Assembly (NCBI GenBank): GCA_016789145.1
Contig: JAEUQI010000008.1
Location: 1-55,128, forward strand
Origin: Blastocatellia bacterium
GTDB lineage: Bacteria; Acidobacteriota; Blastocatellia; Pyrinomonadales; Pyrinomonadaceae
Direction: 5' to 3'
DNA length: 55,128 bases
How positions within the stretch are numbered: the first letter of the stretch is position 1; every line of letters begins with the position of its first letter. The notes beneath the pieces were generated by a model. That model worked only from the letters and a program-made list of their open reading frames with translations, was not told the DNA's origin and made no database searches. Positions 53,741 through 55,128 of the stretch are shown piece after piece. The position numbers and the translations under genes are program-made.

Positions 53741-55128
53741 TTATGAGATCAGTCGCAGTCCGTAGTAAACAAAATAACCAACGACAAGGATCGCCCCGAT
53801 GACGATTACGGCAGCATAAGTGCGGACGTAACCGACCTGGACGCCGCGAACAAGATTTCCGATCTGCATTACCGCGTGGCCGATCCCATTCACAACACCG
53901 TCTATAAATCCAACATCAAACCCTTTCCACAATTTCTCTCTTGAGAATCTTGTGATCGGATCAACGATGTAACCGTTGTACAACTCGTCAATTCGCCATT
54001 TATCTTCGAGTATTTCCGGCATCTTTCGAAGAGGCGTTTTGCCGAACAAGGCAATACCGATCGCGATTCCACTAAGAGCTAACAACACCGAAAGCCCTGC
54101 GAGGACCCGTTCTTTAAATATCTCTTCCGGAGAATGCGCGTCGTGCGAATCACCGTCGCCTGACTTCGCTGCGGCAAAGAAGTGTTTGACCTCTTTCTTA
54201 TCCGCCGCCGGTGCCTCGCCAGGGAAGTGCTCAGGACCTTTGTTCGGTTTGCCGACTTTGGCGATCACAGGCTCAAGAGTATGTTCAAAAACATTCGGTA
54301 TCGCTCCGCCGCTCAACGCGTAAGGTACTCCGATTAGGCCGCCGAAGGTCGAAAGTAACGCTAATGCAATGAGCGGACCTTTCATCGACCATGGCGACTC
54401 GTGCGGCCTGAAGTCGTGCGGCAATGCGTGGTGATGATCGTCTTCGTCGTCATTAGAATGCGCGTCTGCGTGAGCGTCGTGTGCATGATCATCGTGATGC
54501 ACGCCTTCGATAGCGTCGTGAAAACGCTCGGTTCCAAAGAACGTCATCCACATCATCCGCGTCATGTAGATCGCCGTCATGATCGCCGTCAACACGCCAA
54601 AGCCCCATAGAACGTAATTCCATGGCTCAGGTATGTTGGTTGCTGCAAATGTCTTATACAGGATCTCGTCTTTCGAGAAAAAACCCGCCCAGATCGGAAT
54701 ACCGCAGATCGCGAGCCAGCCCATCATCATAGTGATGAACGTAACGGGCATATACTTCCGCAGATTGCCCATCTTTCGCATGTCCTGCTCGTGGTGCATT
54801 CCGTGAATTACCGAACCCGAACCGAGGAACAGCAACGCCTTGAAGAAAGCGTGTGTCATCACGTGAAAGATCGCCGCGATAAATGCTCCGACACCGCAAG
54901 CAAGAAACATATATCCAAGCTGCGAAACGGTCGAATACGCGAGAACCTTCTTAATATCGTTCTGAGCAAGACCGATCGTTGCCGCAAAGAAAGCCGTCGC
55001 ACAACCTATCACCGCAACGATGAACATCGCCGTCGGTGCATTCTGATAAATGCCGTTACAGCGAACGACCATGTAAACGCCCGCCGTGACCATCGTCGCC
55101 GCATGGATCAGTGCCGAAACAGGCGTCG
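53741..55128 (-). CDS. nuoL: NADH-quinone oxidoreductase subunit L, C-terminal part (5' end outside window)
   Basis: At least 462 residues are visible; the frame stays open to the right edge, where TPVSALIHAATMVTAGVY, a hallmark of NuoL/ND5, precedes the first in-frame ATG (55093). Further motifs are NDIKKVLAYSTVSQLGYMFL, HVMTHAFFKALLFLGSGSVIH and GIPIWAGFFSKDEIL. The C-terminal lateral helix region is retained. An unusual loop around 54391-54510 is packed with His and Asp (HHDDHAHDAHADAHSNDDED and more). This is the largest antiporter-like subunit of complex I. The next gene on the strand is the TonB-C-like exported protein. Confidence 0.97.
   Translation of the reverse strand, partial: TPVSALIHAATMVTAGVYMVVRCNGIYQNAPTAMFIVAVIGCATAFFAATIGLAQNDIKKVLAYSTVSQLGYMFLACGVGAFIAAIFHVMTHAFFKALLFLGSGSVIHGMHHEQDMRKMGNLRKYMPVTFITMMMGWLAICGIPIWAGFFSKDEILYKTFAATNIPEPWNYVLWGFGVLTAIMTAIYMTRMMWMTFFGTERFHDAIEGVHHDDHAHDAHADAHSNDDEDDHHHALPHDFRPHESPWSMKGPLIALALLSTFGGLIGVPYALSGGAIPNVFEHTLEPVIAKVGKPNKGPEHFPGEAPAADKKEVKHFFAAAKSGDGDSHDAHSPEEIFKERVLAGLSVLLALSGIAIGIALFGKTPLRKMPEILEDKWRIDELYNGYIVDPITRFSREKLWKGFDVGFIDGVVNGIGHAVMQIGNLVRGVQVGYVRTYAAVIVIGAILVVGYFVYYGLRLIS

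Overview
The window is a dense bacterial chromosomal segment (about 50% GC by eye, short gaps, many 1-16 bp gene overlaps) with no phage, transposase, CRISPR or rRNA. The gene content suggests an Acidobacteriota member, probably class Blastocatellia: Ser/Thr kinases with N-terminal zinc ribbons and PEGA or formylglycine-generating-enzyme-like modules, an egtB-egtD pair, several secreted proteins of unknown function, and a subtilase with a long GVLVGD tail. This placement is inferred from gene content, not from a marker phylogeny.

Region by region: 1-4.7 kb holds the end of a DUF4139-type protein, a hairpin-rich intergenic repeat region with a strong candidate promoter overlapped by repeated GACCGA half-sites, a secreted subtilisin-like protease ending in ten hexapeptide repeats, and a GNAT acetyltransferase. 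4.8-12 kb holds a membrane PAS-GGDEF-EAL protein, ispH, a Ski2-like helicase lacking its first RecA domain, and a glycosyltransferase coupled to a Tat-type amidase. 12-17.2 kb is a minus-strand operon (small ORF, egtB, egtD, birA, vanW-like, unknown, coaX) joining ergothioneine synthesis to biotin ligation and CoA synthesis. leuS follows at 17.6 kb. 20.3-27.8 kb is an envelope-signalling cluster: an apparently active kinase with an FGE-like ectodomain, a secreted TPR protein, a pseudokinase with a different ectodomain, and a secreted LolA-like protein.

28-35.5 kb carries membrane and secreted proteins, a YqeY-type protein, mdh, an amidohydrolase and a secreted 816-residue protein with a duplicated 48-residue motif. 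At 35.6-40.6 kb a 1661-residue cytoplasmic TPR protein encloses a C39-like cysteine peptidase domain with its catalytic residues intact. This gene is bracketed by two 99-bp direct repeats (about 90% identical), each with a strong terminator hairpin and the last codons of the glycine-zipper gene that follows. This is the strongest sign of rearrangement in the window.

40.7-49 kb has a glycine-zipper protein, tRNA-Leu(UAA), an NfeD-like protein, a PP2C phosphatase that could oppose the kinases, a Cys/Met-metabolism PLP enzyme divergent from a LysR regulator, and a PilZ protein with a YbdK-like ligase. From the right edge leftward runs a complex I operon, nuoL-(TonB-like secreted protein)-nuoM-nuoN, continuing through two small unknown genes and a glutamine amidotransferase to a clear intrinsic terminator near 47.9 kb.

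No single complete, obviously new system stands out. The best candidates are the repeat-flanked TPR/C39 gene, the kinase/pseudokinase cluster, the half-helicase, and the secreted gene inserted inside the nuo operon.
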